This document shows positions 1-7,421 of a DNA stretch of 13,017 nucleotides, in pieces. The translations under genes were made by a program, and so were the position numbers. Numbering within the stretch: the stretch's first letter is position 1; the number at the start of each line of letters is the position of its first letter. The DNA is from an uncultured Atopobiaceae bacterium (GTDB taxonomy: Bacteria > Actinomycetota > Coriobacteriia > Coriobacteriales > Atopobiaceae). The stretch spans positions 1 to 13,017 of the forward strand of contig CAJOKK010000073.1 of NCBI GenBank assembly GCA_905235165.1, given 5' to 3'. The notes beneath the pieces are model-generated. The model was given only the letters and a program-made list of their open reading frames with translations. It ran no database searches and had not been told where the DNA came from.

Positions 1-223
1 GGCCGTCGAAGTCCGTAAAACGGAGCAGGTTTTCGCGGACTCGGGCGGCCACGGCCGTCGAAGTCCGTGAAACGAGGGTCACTTTGACGGACTTGAGCGG
101 CCCCGGCCGTCGAAGTCCGTAAAACGGGAGTCACTTTGACGGACTCGGGCGGCCCGGGCCGTCGAAGTCCGTGAAACGGGGGCGGTTTTTACGGACTTGA
201 CCGACCGCGGCCGTCGAAGTCCG
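1..223. repeat. Tandem array of 52-bp palindromic units, family 1
   Basis: Four full units start at 1, 53, 105 and 157, and a half unit runs from 209 to 223. Each full unit is 50 bp plus a 2-bp linker, so the period is exactly 52. A unit opens with GGCCGTCGAAGTCCGT and closes with a near-inverse such as ACGGACTTGAGCGGCC, giving an outer stem GGCCG/CGGCC, a short internal mismatch and an inner AAGTCCGT/ACGGACTT stem. The apical loop begins with RAAACG and is otherwise variable. The array may continue beyond the left edge of the window. No variable spacers are present. Confidence 0.9.
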
Positions 224-237
224 CAATGATGTCATCG

Positions 238-495
238 CTGCCGGTAAGTTGGAGAAACGGGCCCCAATAACTACAACTCAGCGGCAGGGCTGCCGGTAAG
301 TTGGAGAAAGAGGGCCCTGTAATTACAACTTTGCGGCAGTGGTGCCGCTAAGTTGGAGAACCAGGGCCTTGTTTCTACAACTATGCGGCAGGGCTGCCGG
401 TAAGTTGGAGAAACAGACCCCCGTTATCACAACTTTGCGGCAGGGCTGCCGGTAAGTTGTAGAAACAGGCCCCCGTTATCACAACTTTGCGGCAA
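238..495. repeat. Tandem array of 52-bp palindromic units, family 2
   Basis: Five units start at 238, 290, 342, 394 and 446. Each is 50 bp with a 2-bp linker, so the period is again exactly 52. Arms are CTGCCGGTAAGTTG and CAACTTTGCGGCAG, which pair with a two-base internal mismatch (GT opposite TG). The loop carries GAGAAAC followed by a C-rich stretch. The last two units differ at only a few positions, which suggests recent duplication. The array begins immediately after the truncated family-1 unit. Confidence 0.9.
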
Positions 496-560
496 GCCCC
501 ATCGAAGTCAAAAATCCCTCATCTCCGAGCAAGCCCGAACAAGAACCCCAACCCGCAAAC
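496..560. other. Spacer with a degenerate family-1 half unit
   Basis: CATCGAAGTCAAAAA at 500-514 resembles the left half of a family-1 palindrome (CGTCGAAGTCCGTAAAA) and lies within one base of where the next 52-bp unit would fall. No other feature is visible here. Confidence 0.35.
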
Positions 561-950
561 AAGCGATGCGAGCGAAGCGAGCGAGCGCCCCTCGTCCCGC
601 GAGATTCCTGAGCACACCGCTCCCCTGCGAACCCGAGAGAGACTCGGGCCGGCGATGGGCCTTCCGCAAACGTCTGCGGCAGCGAGGGGCGTAAGGTGCG
701 GCGGGAGCGAGGACTTGTCTGAGCGAGCGAAGCAAGCGAGCAACCTCATCCCGAACCCAGAAGCGATGCGAGCGAAGCGAGCGAGCGCCCCTCGTCCCGT
801 AAGATCCCGGAGCACACCGCTCTCCTGCGAACCCGAGCGAGACTCGGGCCGGCGGGGAGCCTTGCGCGAACGTACTGCGACTGCGAGGGATGCCCAGCGC
901 GGCGTTAGCGAGGACTGTCTGAGCGAGCGAAGCGAGCGAGTTCCGCAGCT
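561..950. repeat. Direct repeat with a 200-bp offset, GAGCGAAGCGAGCG-rich
   Basis: AAGCGATGCGAGCGAAGCGA at 561 recurs at 761. The copies stay alignable through CGCCCCTCGTCCCG, GAGCACACCGCTC, TGCGAACCCGAG, GACTCGGGCCGGCG, GCGAGGACT and TGTCTGAGCGAGCGAAG. Divergence is concentrated in the middle of each copy, around 655-705 and 855-905. The first copy carries a small palindrome (CCGCAAACGTCTGCGG) at about 666-681. Open frames through this stretch are repetitive Arg/Ser/Ala-rich sequence on both strands and match no protein family I recognise, so I treat it as non-coding. Confidence 0.75.
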
Positions 951-1010
951 GCCGCGCTGGGCATCCCTCGCGCTTAGTCGCAGTGTTCGCGCAAGGCTCC
1001 CCGCCGGCCC
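846..1010. repeat. Long inverted repeat, arms of about 58-60 bp
   Basis: The left arm (846-903) and right arm (951-1010) are almost perfect reverse complements, from GGGCCGGCGGGGAGCC through to GATGCCCAGCGCGGC. They differ only by two short indels: an extra GT in the left arm and an extra AAGC-equivalent in the right arm. The 47-bp interval contains a GAGCGAGCGAAGCGAGCGAG tract. The element ends 24 bp past the stop codon of the minus-strand hydrogenase gene and has no U-tract, so it is not a typical intrinsic terminator. As RNA or single-stranded DNA it would form a very stable rod. Confidence 0.85.
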
Positions 1011-1034
1011 CGTGGACTCGAAGCCACGTGCGCA

Positions 1035-2612
1035 CTACCCTCGGTCTTCATCACGCTCGAGCTTGTGGATCAGCGAGCGGAACTCGTTGTCAGTTGCGCT
1101 ACTATGCGGCGAGCGCTTTGCGTAGCGCTTCACTGCCGCCGCAGACTTTGCGATCGGCTGCAGCGTGCCGGCACCGGCAATGCACCCACCCGGGCAGGCC
1201 ATGCCCTCGAGCAGATAGCCCGGATAGTCTCCCTTGACCGCCTTTTTCAGCATCTTGCGGCACTCCTCGAGCCCCTCGGCATTCTTCACCTTGACCTCAA
1301 CATCGGGATGTTCGCGATGGATGACGTTGACCACGGCGTTGGCAACGCCTCCTGCCACGGCAAACATGCGGCCGTCAGCCGAAGCGGTCTCAAAGTCTGA
1401 CGCCGTGTCATTCTCGAGATTCAGATAGCTGATGCCTCGAGCCTCCATCATGGCCGCCATCTCCTCGAAGGTGAGGACAAAGTCGACCTCGGAACGGACG
1501 GAGCTGCGCATAGCCTCGAGCTTCTTCGCGGCACACGGGCCCACAAAGACGATCTTCGCATCCGGATGGTTCTGGCGAATCATGCGCGCCGTCAGCACCA
1601 TGGGCGTGAGCGCCATCGAGATGCAGTCGGCCTGCTCAGGAAATTCCATCTTTGCCATTGCCGACCATGCGGGACAGCAGGAGGTGCCCATGAAGGGAAT
1701 CTTGCTGGGAACCTCATCGAGAAACATCTCGGCTTCCTCGATGGCACAGAGGTCGGCTCCGATAGCCACCTCCTCAACGCCTGCGAAACCCAGGCGACGG
1801 AAGGCCTCGCGCAGCCTGGGCACGTCTCCCTTGCCGCCGAACTGGCCCACGAACGCCGGAGCAACCGCCGCAATGACCTCCTCGCCAACGAGGATCGACC
1901 AGATAACCTGGGCCAGCTGGCTCTTGTCCGCGATAGCTCCAAACGGGCAGCTCACGAGGCACTGCCCGCAACTAACGCAACGCTCGTAGTCAATCTCTGC
2001 ACGCCCATTTGCGTCGGAGTTGATGGCATCCATGCCACACGCCTGCTTACAGGGTCGCACGTGGTGGTGAATGGCCCCATAGGGACAAACCTGGGCACAA
2101 CGGCCGCACTTGACGCAGGCCTCTTGCTCGATATGGGCCCTAGATCCGCTAAAGGTGACGGCCTTGCGAGGGCACACCTCCATGCAGGGATGGGCTAGGC
2201 AGCCCTCGCAGACAGAACGCGACACGCGATAGACGTTATCTTGGCAGGACCTGCAGGCAAACTTGATGACGTTGATGAGCGGTGGCTCATAGTAGGCCTC
2301 GGGACCTGCGGCGTCGGCGATGCCTTCCGAGATCTTGTAGGGGCGATCGACGCCCTGCAAGCCCAGGCCCATGGCAAGGCGGATGCGCTCGGCAACGATG
2401 GCACGCTCGAGCAGGACGCTGTCGCGATAGGTCGCAACGTCACCGGGGATGATGTCATACGGCAGCTCTTCGAAGGCGCGGTCAAGGTCTTCGTCGGTTA
2501 CGGACGGGTCGGCACCAAGCTCATAGATGATGCGCGCAACTTCGGAGAAGACCCGCCGCCTAATCTTGCTGAGATTCGTAGAAACGCCACGCATGCTGCT
2601 CGATATCGCCAT
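1035..2612 (-). CDS. [FeFe]-hydrogenase, group B-type, monomeric with N-terminal Fe-S domains
   Basis: This 525-residue soluble iron-only hydrogenase is expected to interconvert protons and H2 using reduced ferredoxin. The Cys-rich N-terminal half has C120/C123, CEGCLAHPCMEVCP (135-148), CVKCGRCAQVCP (166-177), C188/C192 and CVSCGQCLVSCP (212-223), enough for several [4Fe-4S] clusters. The H-domain has all three signatures: L1 TSCCPAW (310-316), L2 PCAAKKLE (359-366, with Gly where group A has Met) and L3 EGMACPGGC (469-477). These give C313, C360, C473 and C477 as cofactor ligands and C312 as the proton-relay Cys. L2 and the lack of a fused PAS or NADH domain fit group B1/B3. Residues 1-115 are unrecognised. 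The ATG at 2612 is preceded by GAGAGGA at good spacing; Met7 is the alternative. Maturases HydEFG are not in the window. The gene lies 67 bp after a SpoIIE phosphatase on the same strand. Confidence 0.9.
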   Translation of the reverse strand: MAISSSMRGVSTNLSKIRRRVFSEVARIIYELGADPSVTDEDLDRAFEELPYDIIPGDVATYRDSVLLERAIVAERIRLAMGLGLQGVDRPYKISEGIADAAGPEAYYEPPLINVIKFACRSCQDNVYRVSRSVCEGCLAHPCMEVCPRKAVTFSGSRAHIEQEACVKCGRCAQVCPYGAIHHHVRPCKQACGMDAINSDANGRAEIDYERCVSCGQCLVSCPFGAIADKSQLAQVIWSILVGEEVIAAVAPAFVGQFGGKGDVPRLREAFRRLGFAGVEEVAIGADLCAIEEAEMFLDEVPSKIPFMGTSCCPAWSAMAKMEFPEQADCISMALTPMVLTARMIRQNHPDAKIVFVGPCAAKKLEAMRSSVRSEVDFVLTFEEMAAMMEARGISYLNLENDTASDFETASADGRMFAVAGGVANAVVNVIHREHPDVEVKVKNAEGLEECRKMLKKAVKGDYPGYLLEGMACPGGCIAGAGTLQPIAKSAAAVKRYAKRSPHSSATDNEFRSLIHKLERDEDRG

Positions 2613-2652
2613 GGGAGGTCCTCTCGAAGAATGCAGGTGGTATAGGTCTCAA

Positions 2653-2661
2653 AATATATCA
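2653..2661 (-). promoter_or_regulatory. Candidate extended -10 promoter of the hydrogenase gene
   Basis: Read on the minus strand, TGATATATT is an extended -10 element (TGN plus TATATT). It lies about 40 bp upstream of the hydrogenase start, inside the 67-bp gap. No -35 box is recognisable. It would give a 5' leader of about 34 nt and allow expression separate from the upstream phosphatases. Confidence 0.35.
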
Positions 2662-2679
2662 TGCCCCAATAAGGCACCC

Positions 2680-4989
2680 CTAGGACTTGGGGTGGTACTC
2701 CAGAGCCAAGATCGTGATGTCGTCTGACTGAACGGCGCCCTCTGACCAGCTGGCAACCTCTTGGCGCAGGGCCTCAACCAACTCCTCCGTGCCCAGATTG
2801 GGATGGGTGAAGAGGAAGTCCACGAGACGTTCGTTTCCGAATTGCTCGTGCTCAACATTGAAGGCCTCGTTCACGCCGTCGGTGTAGAGCAGGATCTGGT
2901 CTCCCGGCTCGAGCGTCAGCTCGTGGGTGCTGTAGCTCGCGCCGTCAATCACGCCCAAGATGGGGCCGCTCTTCTCGGTAATCCAGCTCCAAACGCCATC
3001 ATGGCGCAGCAGCGGCGGATTGTGGCCGGCGTTAACAAAGGAAAGCAGGCCGCTCTTGTAGTCGAGCTCGGCCACCCAGCCGGTCACAAACATGTCGGCC
3101 TCGTTGCCCTCGCACAGGTTCGCGTTGGCAACCGCCACAGCCTCGCCAAGACCGTCCCTTGAGAGCAGGGCGTTCTTCAGCTCGGCCTTGGACCTCATCA
3201 TGAAGAGGGCGCCGGGGATCCCCTTGCCCGACACGTCGGCGATGAGGAAGGCGACCGTGCCCGCGCCCGTGAGGAAGAAGTCGTAGAAGTCGCCGCCCAC
3301 CTCGCGCGCCGTGTCCATGCTGGCGTAGAGGTCGAAGGCGTCGATCTCGGGGAAGGGCGGGAAGGTTGAGGGCAGGGCAGACGACTGGATGGCGCGCGCT
3401 GTGGCGAGCTCCTTCTCGTTTCGACGCTCGGCGTCGGCGATGAAGCCCTCCAAAGCGTCGACCGTGCCGTTGATGCCCGAGGAAAGAGCCACGAACTCCG
3501 AGCTACCCCGTGCATCGATACGAATATCGAGATTGCCCTCGCAGATTGCTTCCAGCTTCTCATCCATGGACTCAATGGGCGAGATGACCACACCACGCAG
3601 CAGATAGGTGATGATGAGGTAGGTCAAGAACATCACGGCGAAATTCGAGAACGAGCTCCAGGTCACGACCTCTTCGACCTTCTGGGTGAGAGCGTCGGCA
3701 AGTTGCATGGAAACACACGTGTAGCGCTTGCTTTCTCCATTGCCTAGATCGACTTCGATAACCCTCGCAAGCAGATAGCCGACTTTGGCGGGCGCAAGCT
3801 GACTGATCTCGGTATCTCCATCGATGGACAGGCCTTCATAGGTGGATAGGGCGATATAGCCGAAAGTCAGCGTCTCCATGTGACCAGATTGCAGTGATTT
3901 TTGTACCGCTGCAACGCATTCTGGCTCGAGCGTATTCTCAAGCGTGAGACCCGGTTCGACTTGTTCACCATACGAGCCCAAGATGGTCGCCTGGTCTCCC
4001 TCGCCCTCCGCGATGATGAAGTCGTAGTAGTCGTTCGGAAGGATGGCAAGAACCTCCCCCGCCTCTTTAGAACCGAAGGCATCGGCAAATCTGCCCGTGG
4101 ACATCGTTTCGCCGACAAATTCGATGTCGTTCCCCAGGTATTCCTCCGTTTCGTGGTATTCACGATTGGTGAGGGTAACGACACAGTAGGCACTGAAGCC
4201 CAAGCAGCCAAGCAAAGCCACTGCAGCCAGCCAAACGCTGAAGGTGAGGCGCAGGGGACGCTCATCGGCATTCGGATTCAAGCGTCGCACCATACGATCG
4301 CTCATACAACAAGCAACTGCCAGAAGGATGCCGTTGAAGATGAACTGAAGGGTTTGATCGCCCAACAGCATGAAACGCGGGAAGATCGTCATGACCTGTT
4401 GGTCTTCAATATTTGAAGGAGTCGACGAGCCAGACAGGGAATAGTTCGTCGCAAGGTCATGCAAGATCTTCACAACTGAGTTGGCAAGGAAAGCCACTGT
4501 AAACAGAAAAGAGAGAATCCCGCACACCAAGATGATGCGAAACACTCGCTTCCCACCCTGGGGATTCCTTCGCAGCGCAAGGGCAAACAGTATGCCCGAG
4601 AGCAGACCGATGAATCCCAGGATGAAAACGTAGTCCCAATGAGACAGGGCAACGAGCTCGATGTAACTCAGTGGCTGCGTCAGCGAGTGTACGGAAAGAG
4701 CAGCCCCGCTCAGCGCTCCCGTCAAAAGGCCGGAAAACGGACCAAAAAGCATACCTCCCAGCAGCACCGGAACGAGCATGCTCACGAGATAGAAGAAATT
4801 GCCATCGCTCGAGGAGAAAAGAAGGTAATGGGGATAGACCGCATGAAAGCCCAATTGCGAGAAGATGAGCGCAACCGACACCAGAACAAGAAAGGCCTGG
4901 GTTATCAAACGTTGCTTACGGGGAAATTCCGCAAGGAGTCCCCTCCATCGAAGCAGGGGCAGTCGCTCTCGCTTCTTCCTCGCGCTCAC
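2680..4989 (-). CDS. Membrane-bound SpoIIE-family PP2C phosphatase with HAMP domain (copy A)
   Basis: This is a 769-residue sensor phosphatase. About seven membrane segments (roughly 30-273) are followed by a large extracytoplasmic region (274-443), another membrane helix (444-466), a HAMP-like linker (467-521) and a SpoIIE/PP2C domain (526-766). Metal-binding motifs are intact: EVGGDFYDF (563-571), ADVSGKG (584-590), NAGHNPP (653-659), YTDGVNE (702-708) and QSDDIT (754-759). Family members (RsbU, RsbP, SpoIIE) dephosphorylate STAS anti-sigma-factor antagonists. The substrate here is unknown, and no STAS or anti-sigma gene is nearby. I chose the GTG at 4989 because GGGAGG sits 6 nt upstream; the frame stays open to a TTG at 5046, which lacks such a site. 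The catalytic region is nearly identical to the adjacent copy B, while the sensor region is not. Confidence 0.88.
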   Translation of the reverse strand: MSARKKRERLPLLRWRGLLAEFPRKQRLITQAFLVLVSVALIFSQLGFHAVYPHYLLFSSSDGNFFYLVSMLVPVLLGGMLFGPFSGLLTGALSGAALSVHSLTQPLSYIELVALSHWDYVFILGFIGLLSGILFALALRRNPQGGKRVFRIILVCGILSFLFTVAFLANSVVKILHDLATNYSLSGSSTPSNIEDQQVMTIFPRFMLLGDQTLQFIFNGILLAVACCMSDRMVRRLNPNADERPLRLTFSVWLAAVALLGCLGFSAYCVVTLTNREYHETEEYLGNDIEFVGETMSTGRFADAFGSKEAGEVLAILPNDYYDFIIAEGEGDQATILGSYGEQVEPGLTLENTLEPECVAAVQKSLQSGHMETLTFGYIALSTYEGLSIDGDTEISQLAPAKVGYLLARVIEVDLGNGESKRYTCVSMQLADALTQKVEEVVTWSSFSNFAVMFLTYLIITYLLRGVVISPIESMDEKLEAICEGNLDIRIDARGSSEFVALSSGINGTVDALEGFIADAERRNEKELATARAIQSSALPSTFPPFPEIDAFDLYASMDTAREVGGDFYDFFLTGAGTVAFLIADVSGKGIPGALFMMRSKAELKNALLSRDGLGEAVAVANANLCEGNEADMFVTGWVAELDYKSGLLSFVNAGHNPPLLRHDGVWSWITEKSGPILGVIDGASYSTHELTLEPGDQILLYTDGVNEAFNVEHEQFGNERLVDFLFTHPNLGTEELVEALRQEVASWSEGAVQSDDITILALEYHPKS

Positions 4990-5031
4990 AACGAACCTCC
5001 CTCTTTCACTTCTTCCGCACTCCACTCGCCT

Positions 5032-5058
5032 GCGTAGTCCCAACAAGCGAGGCTACGC
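5032..5058 (-). other. Inverted repeat between the two phosphatase genes
   Basis: GCGTAG at 5032-5037 pairs with CTACGC at 5053-5058 across a 15-nt loop in the 70-bp gap. A competing pairing (CTCGC with GCGAG) overlaps it. There is no U-tract, so an RNA processing or stability element is more likely than a terminator. Read-through between the two genes remains plausible. Confidence 0.3.
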
Positions 5059-5059
5059 A

Positions 5060-7387
5060 TCACAGCTTGGGATGGTACTCCAGAACCAAGACCGTGATGT
5101 CGTCAGACTGAACGGTACCCTCCGACCAGGCGGAAACCTCCTTCTGAAGGGCCTCGACCAGCTCCCTCGGTCCCAAGTCGGCGTGCGCAGAGGCGAAGGC
5201 CTCGAAGCGCTCGTATCCAAACTGCTCCCGCTCGACATTGAAGGCCTCGTTCACGCCGTCGGTGTAGAGCAGGATCTGGTCTCCCGGCTCGAGCGTCAGC
5301 TCGTGGCTTTGGTAAGACACTCCTTCAATCATACCCATAACAGGGCCGCCTCGTTTGTCGAGCCAACGCCATACACCGTCATGACGCAGCAGCGGCGGAT
5401 TGTGGCCGGCGCTGACAAAGTTGATCGTGCCGCTCTTGTAGTCGAGCTCGGCAACCCAGCCGGTCACGAACATGTCGTTGTCATTGCCCTCGCACAGGTT
5501 CTCGTTGGCAACAGCCACCGCCTCGCCAAGGCCGTCCCTTGAGAGCAGGGCGTTCTTCAGCTCGGCCTTGGACCTCATCATGAAGAGGGCACCCGGGATT
5601 CCCTTGCCCGACACGTCGGCGATGAGGAAGGCAACCGTGCCCGCGCCCGTGAGGAAGAAGTCGTAGAAGTCGCCGCCCACCTCGCGCGCCGTGTTCATGC
5701 TGGCGTAGAGGTCGAAGTCGTCGATCTCGGGGAAGGGCGGGAAGGTTGAGGGCAGGGCCGACGCCTGGATGGCGCGCGCCGTGGCGAGCTCTTCCTCGCC
5801 GCGACGCACGGCCTCGTCGATGTAACCCTTCAGGGAGTCGACCGTGCTGTTGATCCCCGATGACAGAGCCACGAACTCCTTGCTACCGTGAGCGTCGACA
5901 AGTACGTCAAGGTCGCCCTCGTAGATGTCGCGCAATTCCTCGCCCATGCGTTCGATCGGCTTGGCGATCGTGGCCCTGAGCAGGTACACGACGACGAGGT
6001 AGAGCAGGAGCATCATGACGAAGGTCGACCACGAGCTCCAGTTCACCACGTCGGCAATTCGGGAGAAGAACGGATCGTAGGGACACGCGAGAATGATGAC
6101 GAACGGTTCCGGCCCGCCATTTCCCACGTCAACGCTAACCTCTCTAGCCAACAGAAGGAAAGGAGAGGCGGTAGAAAGGCCGGCGACCTCGTCAAAGTAG
6201 CATGACTCGAAGGAGTTGGCGAACGTAGCCGGTACGACACGGCCCGTTCGCATCGATTCGCGCACCGCCAGAAGACATTCCGGCCCAAGCGCCTCATCGA
6301 GCGAAGTGCCAATCCCCCCATCCATCTCCTCATTTACATGAAGGATGCGCGCTTTCGTTCCTGTGCCTTCGGCAATAATCTCAGTGAACTCATAGATTAA
6401 GTTGCCGTTGCTGACAACGGGGAAGAGCTCATATCGCAACTCGGGGTCCTCGAAGCCGTTAGGATGGCTCACCGTCTCCATCAAATGCACGATTTCGTCA
6501 GCAACGCTGTTTTGCCGCACCTCATCTAAGTCGTATTCGCGATGGCAGAGAGTGACGATGACACAGGCAACGGCTCCCAGATAACTCAGAAGAACGACTG
6601 CGGCCAAACAGACGCTGAAGGTACGACGCAACGGGCGCTCATCGGGGTTCGGGCCCAGACGGCGCCATACCTGGCTTGCCAAGCCACACGGGAGCAGCAT
6701 GAGTGCGAAGTTGCACAGCATCTGAAAACGGGGATCGCCTATGGACCTCAGATGCGAAGAGACCACCCTGTTCAGGAGTTGGGACGAGCCTGAGGCATCC
6801 AAGCCGTAGGCCGCAGTACAGATCGAAGCATAACGTCTCAAGATTTCCAGCGAAGTGCAGAGGTAGAGCGCCCCGCAGAAGAACATCGACATGAGCGCGC
6901 AAACGGCAACGACTCCCCACGCCTGGCTTCGTCGGGTCGAGCACCTGCGGAACACGCAGGCGAACAAGAGCCCTTGGAGCAAACCGAACAAGCTGAAGAT
7001 GAGGAAGTATCCCCAAATTGAAAAGGTGATGTATGCGGCGCTATCGCGTGGCGCGATCAGCATCTGCAGGCTGAGGGCAGCCGCCGAGGCCACCCCCGTC
7101 AACGACCCACCCTTCGGCCCTAAAAGCAGAGCGGCCAGTGAAATCGGCGCACACAGGCCCACGACGTAGAAATACCCTGAGCCAACAAAATCAAAGCTGC
7201 CAGCACCGATTAGCGGGATAACGGCGATGCCCATCTGCGCAAAGACAAGCGCAGCGGAGACAGCGGCAAAATAAGCAAAGAGTCGGCGGCGCCACTCACC
7301 GGAAAGGTCGGCAAGGCGGCCCTTCCACCGAAGCAGCGCAAAACGCTCCCGCTCCTGCCCCTTCTCCTCACGCTCATCTAGGCACAC
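5060..7387 (-). CDS. Membrane-bound SpoIIE-family PP2C phosphatase with HAMP domain (copy B)
   Basis: This 775-residue paralogue of copy A has the same layout. About seven membrane segments lie within 37-280, an extracytoplasmic region spans 281-450, a helix lies at 453-474, a HAMP-like linker at about 472-525 and a SpoIIE/PP2C domain at about 533-772. Motifs are EVGGDFYDF (569-577), ADVSGKG (590-596), SAGHNPP (659-665, Ser replacing the Asn of copy A), YTDGVNE (708-714) and QSDDIT (760-765). The extracytoplasmic region shares only scattered positions with copy A, so the two probably sense different signals and act on the same or similar phosphoprotein substrates. The GTG at 7387 has a purine-rich GGGGAGGAGAGG upstream. 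It is probably the first gene of a minus-strand cluster running into copy A and the hydrogenase, and is divergent from cls. Confidence 0.88.
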   Translation of the reverse strand: MCLDEREEKGQERERFALLRWKGRLADLSGEWRRRLFAYFAAVSAALVFAQMGIAVIPLIGAGSFDFVGSGYFYVVGLCAPISLAALLLGPKGGSLTGVASAAALSLQMLIAPRDSAAYITFSIWGYFLIFSLFGLLQGLLFACVFRRCSTRRSQAWGVVAVCALMSMFFCGALYLCTSLEILRRYASICTAAYGLDASGSSQLLNRVVSSHLRSIGDPRFQMLCNFALMLLPCGLASQVWRRLGPNPDERPLRRTFSVCLAAVVLLSYLGAVACVIVTLCHREYDLDEVRQNSVADEIVHLMETVSHPNGFEDPELRYELFPVVSNGNLIYEFTEIIAEGTGTKARILHVNEEMDGGIGTSLDEALGPECLLAVRESMRTGRVVPATFANSFESCYFDEVAGLSTASPFLLLAREVSVDVGNGGPEPFVIILACPYDPFFSRIADVVNWSSWSTFVMMLLLYLVVVYLLRATIAKPIERMGEELRDIYEGDLDVLVDAHGSKEFVALSSGINSTVDSLKGYIDEAVRRGEEELATARAIQASALPSTFPPFPEIDDFDLYASMNTAREVGGDFYDFFLTGAGTVAFLIADVSGKGIPGALFMMRSKAELKNALLSRDGLGEAVAVANENLCEGNDNDMFVTGWVAELDYKSGTINFVSAGHNPPLLRHDGVWRWLDKRGGPVMGMIEGVSYQSHELTLEPGDQILLYTDGVNEAFNVEREQFGYERFEAFASAHADLGPRELVEALQKEVSAWSEGTVQSDDITVLVLEYHPKL

Positions 7388-7421
7388 ACTGCCTCTCCTC
7401 CCCTTCTCCCCCCGTATTGCA

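Noticed and set aside
1..495. CRISPR array
   Set aside because: The period is regular, but successive units are nearly identical along their length with only a short variable loop. There are no unique 30-40 bp spacers and no cas gene in the window.
1..495. Integron attC sites
   Set aside because: The imperfect palindromes with internal mismatches recall attC, but they are directly abutted without cassettes between them, lack the usual R' and R'' core (GTTRRRY), and no integrase is present.
1011..1028. tRNA fragment (TTCGAGTCC in a stem-loop on the minus strand)
   Set aside because: The stem-loop resembles a T-arm, but the loop has eight bases and no anticodon arm, D-arm or acceptor stem can be built from the flanks.
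487..1125. 212-residue plus-strand open frame, and overlapping minus-strand frames at 508-1035
   Set aside because: They run through the 200-bp direct repeat and the long inverted repeat, are low-complexity Arg/Ser/Ala-rich sequence, lack a ribosome-binding site and overlap the hydrogenase gene or each other.
1566..2198. Long plus-strand frames antisense to the hydrogenase and similar shadows under the phosphatases and cls
   Set aside because: Their open reading follows from the GC-rich codon bias of the real genes on the opposite strand. None shows a domain or start signal.
4989..5046. Longer N-terminus for phosphatase A starting at TTG 5046
   Set aside because: The TTG has no ribosome-binding site, whereas GTG at 4989 has GGGAGG 6 nt upstream. 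The extra 19 residues are Arg-rich and not matched in copy B.
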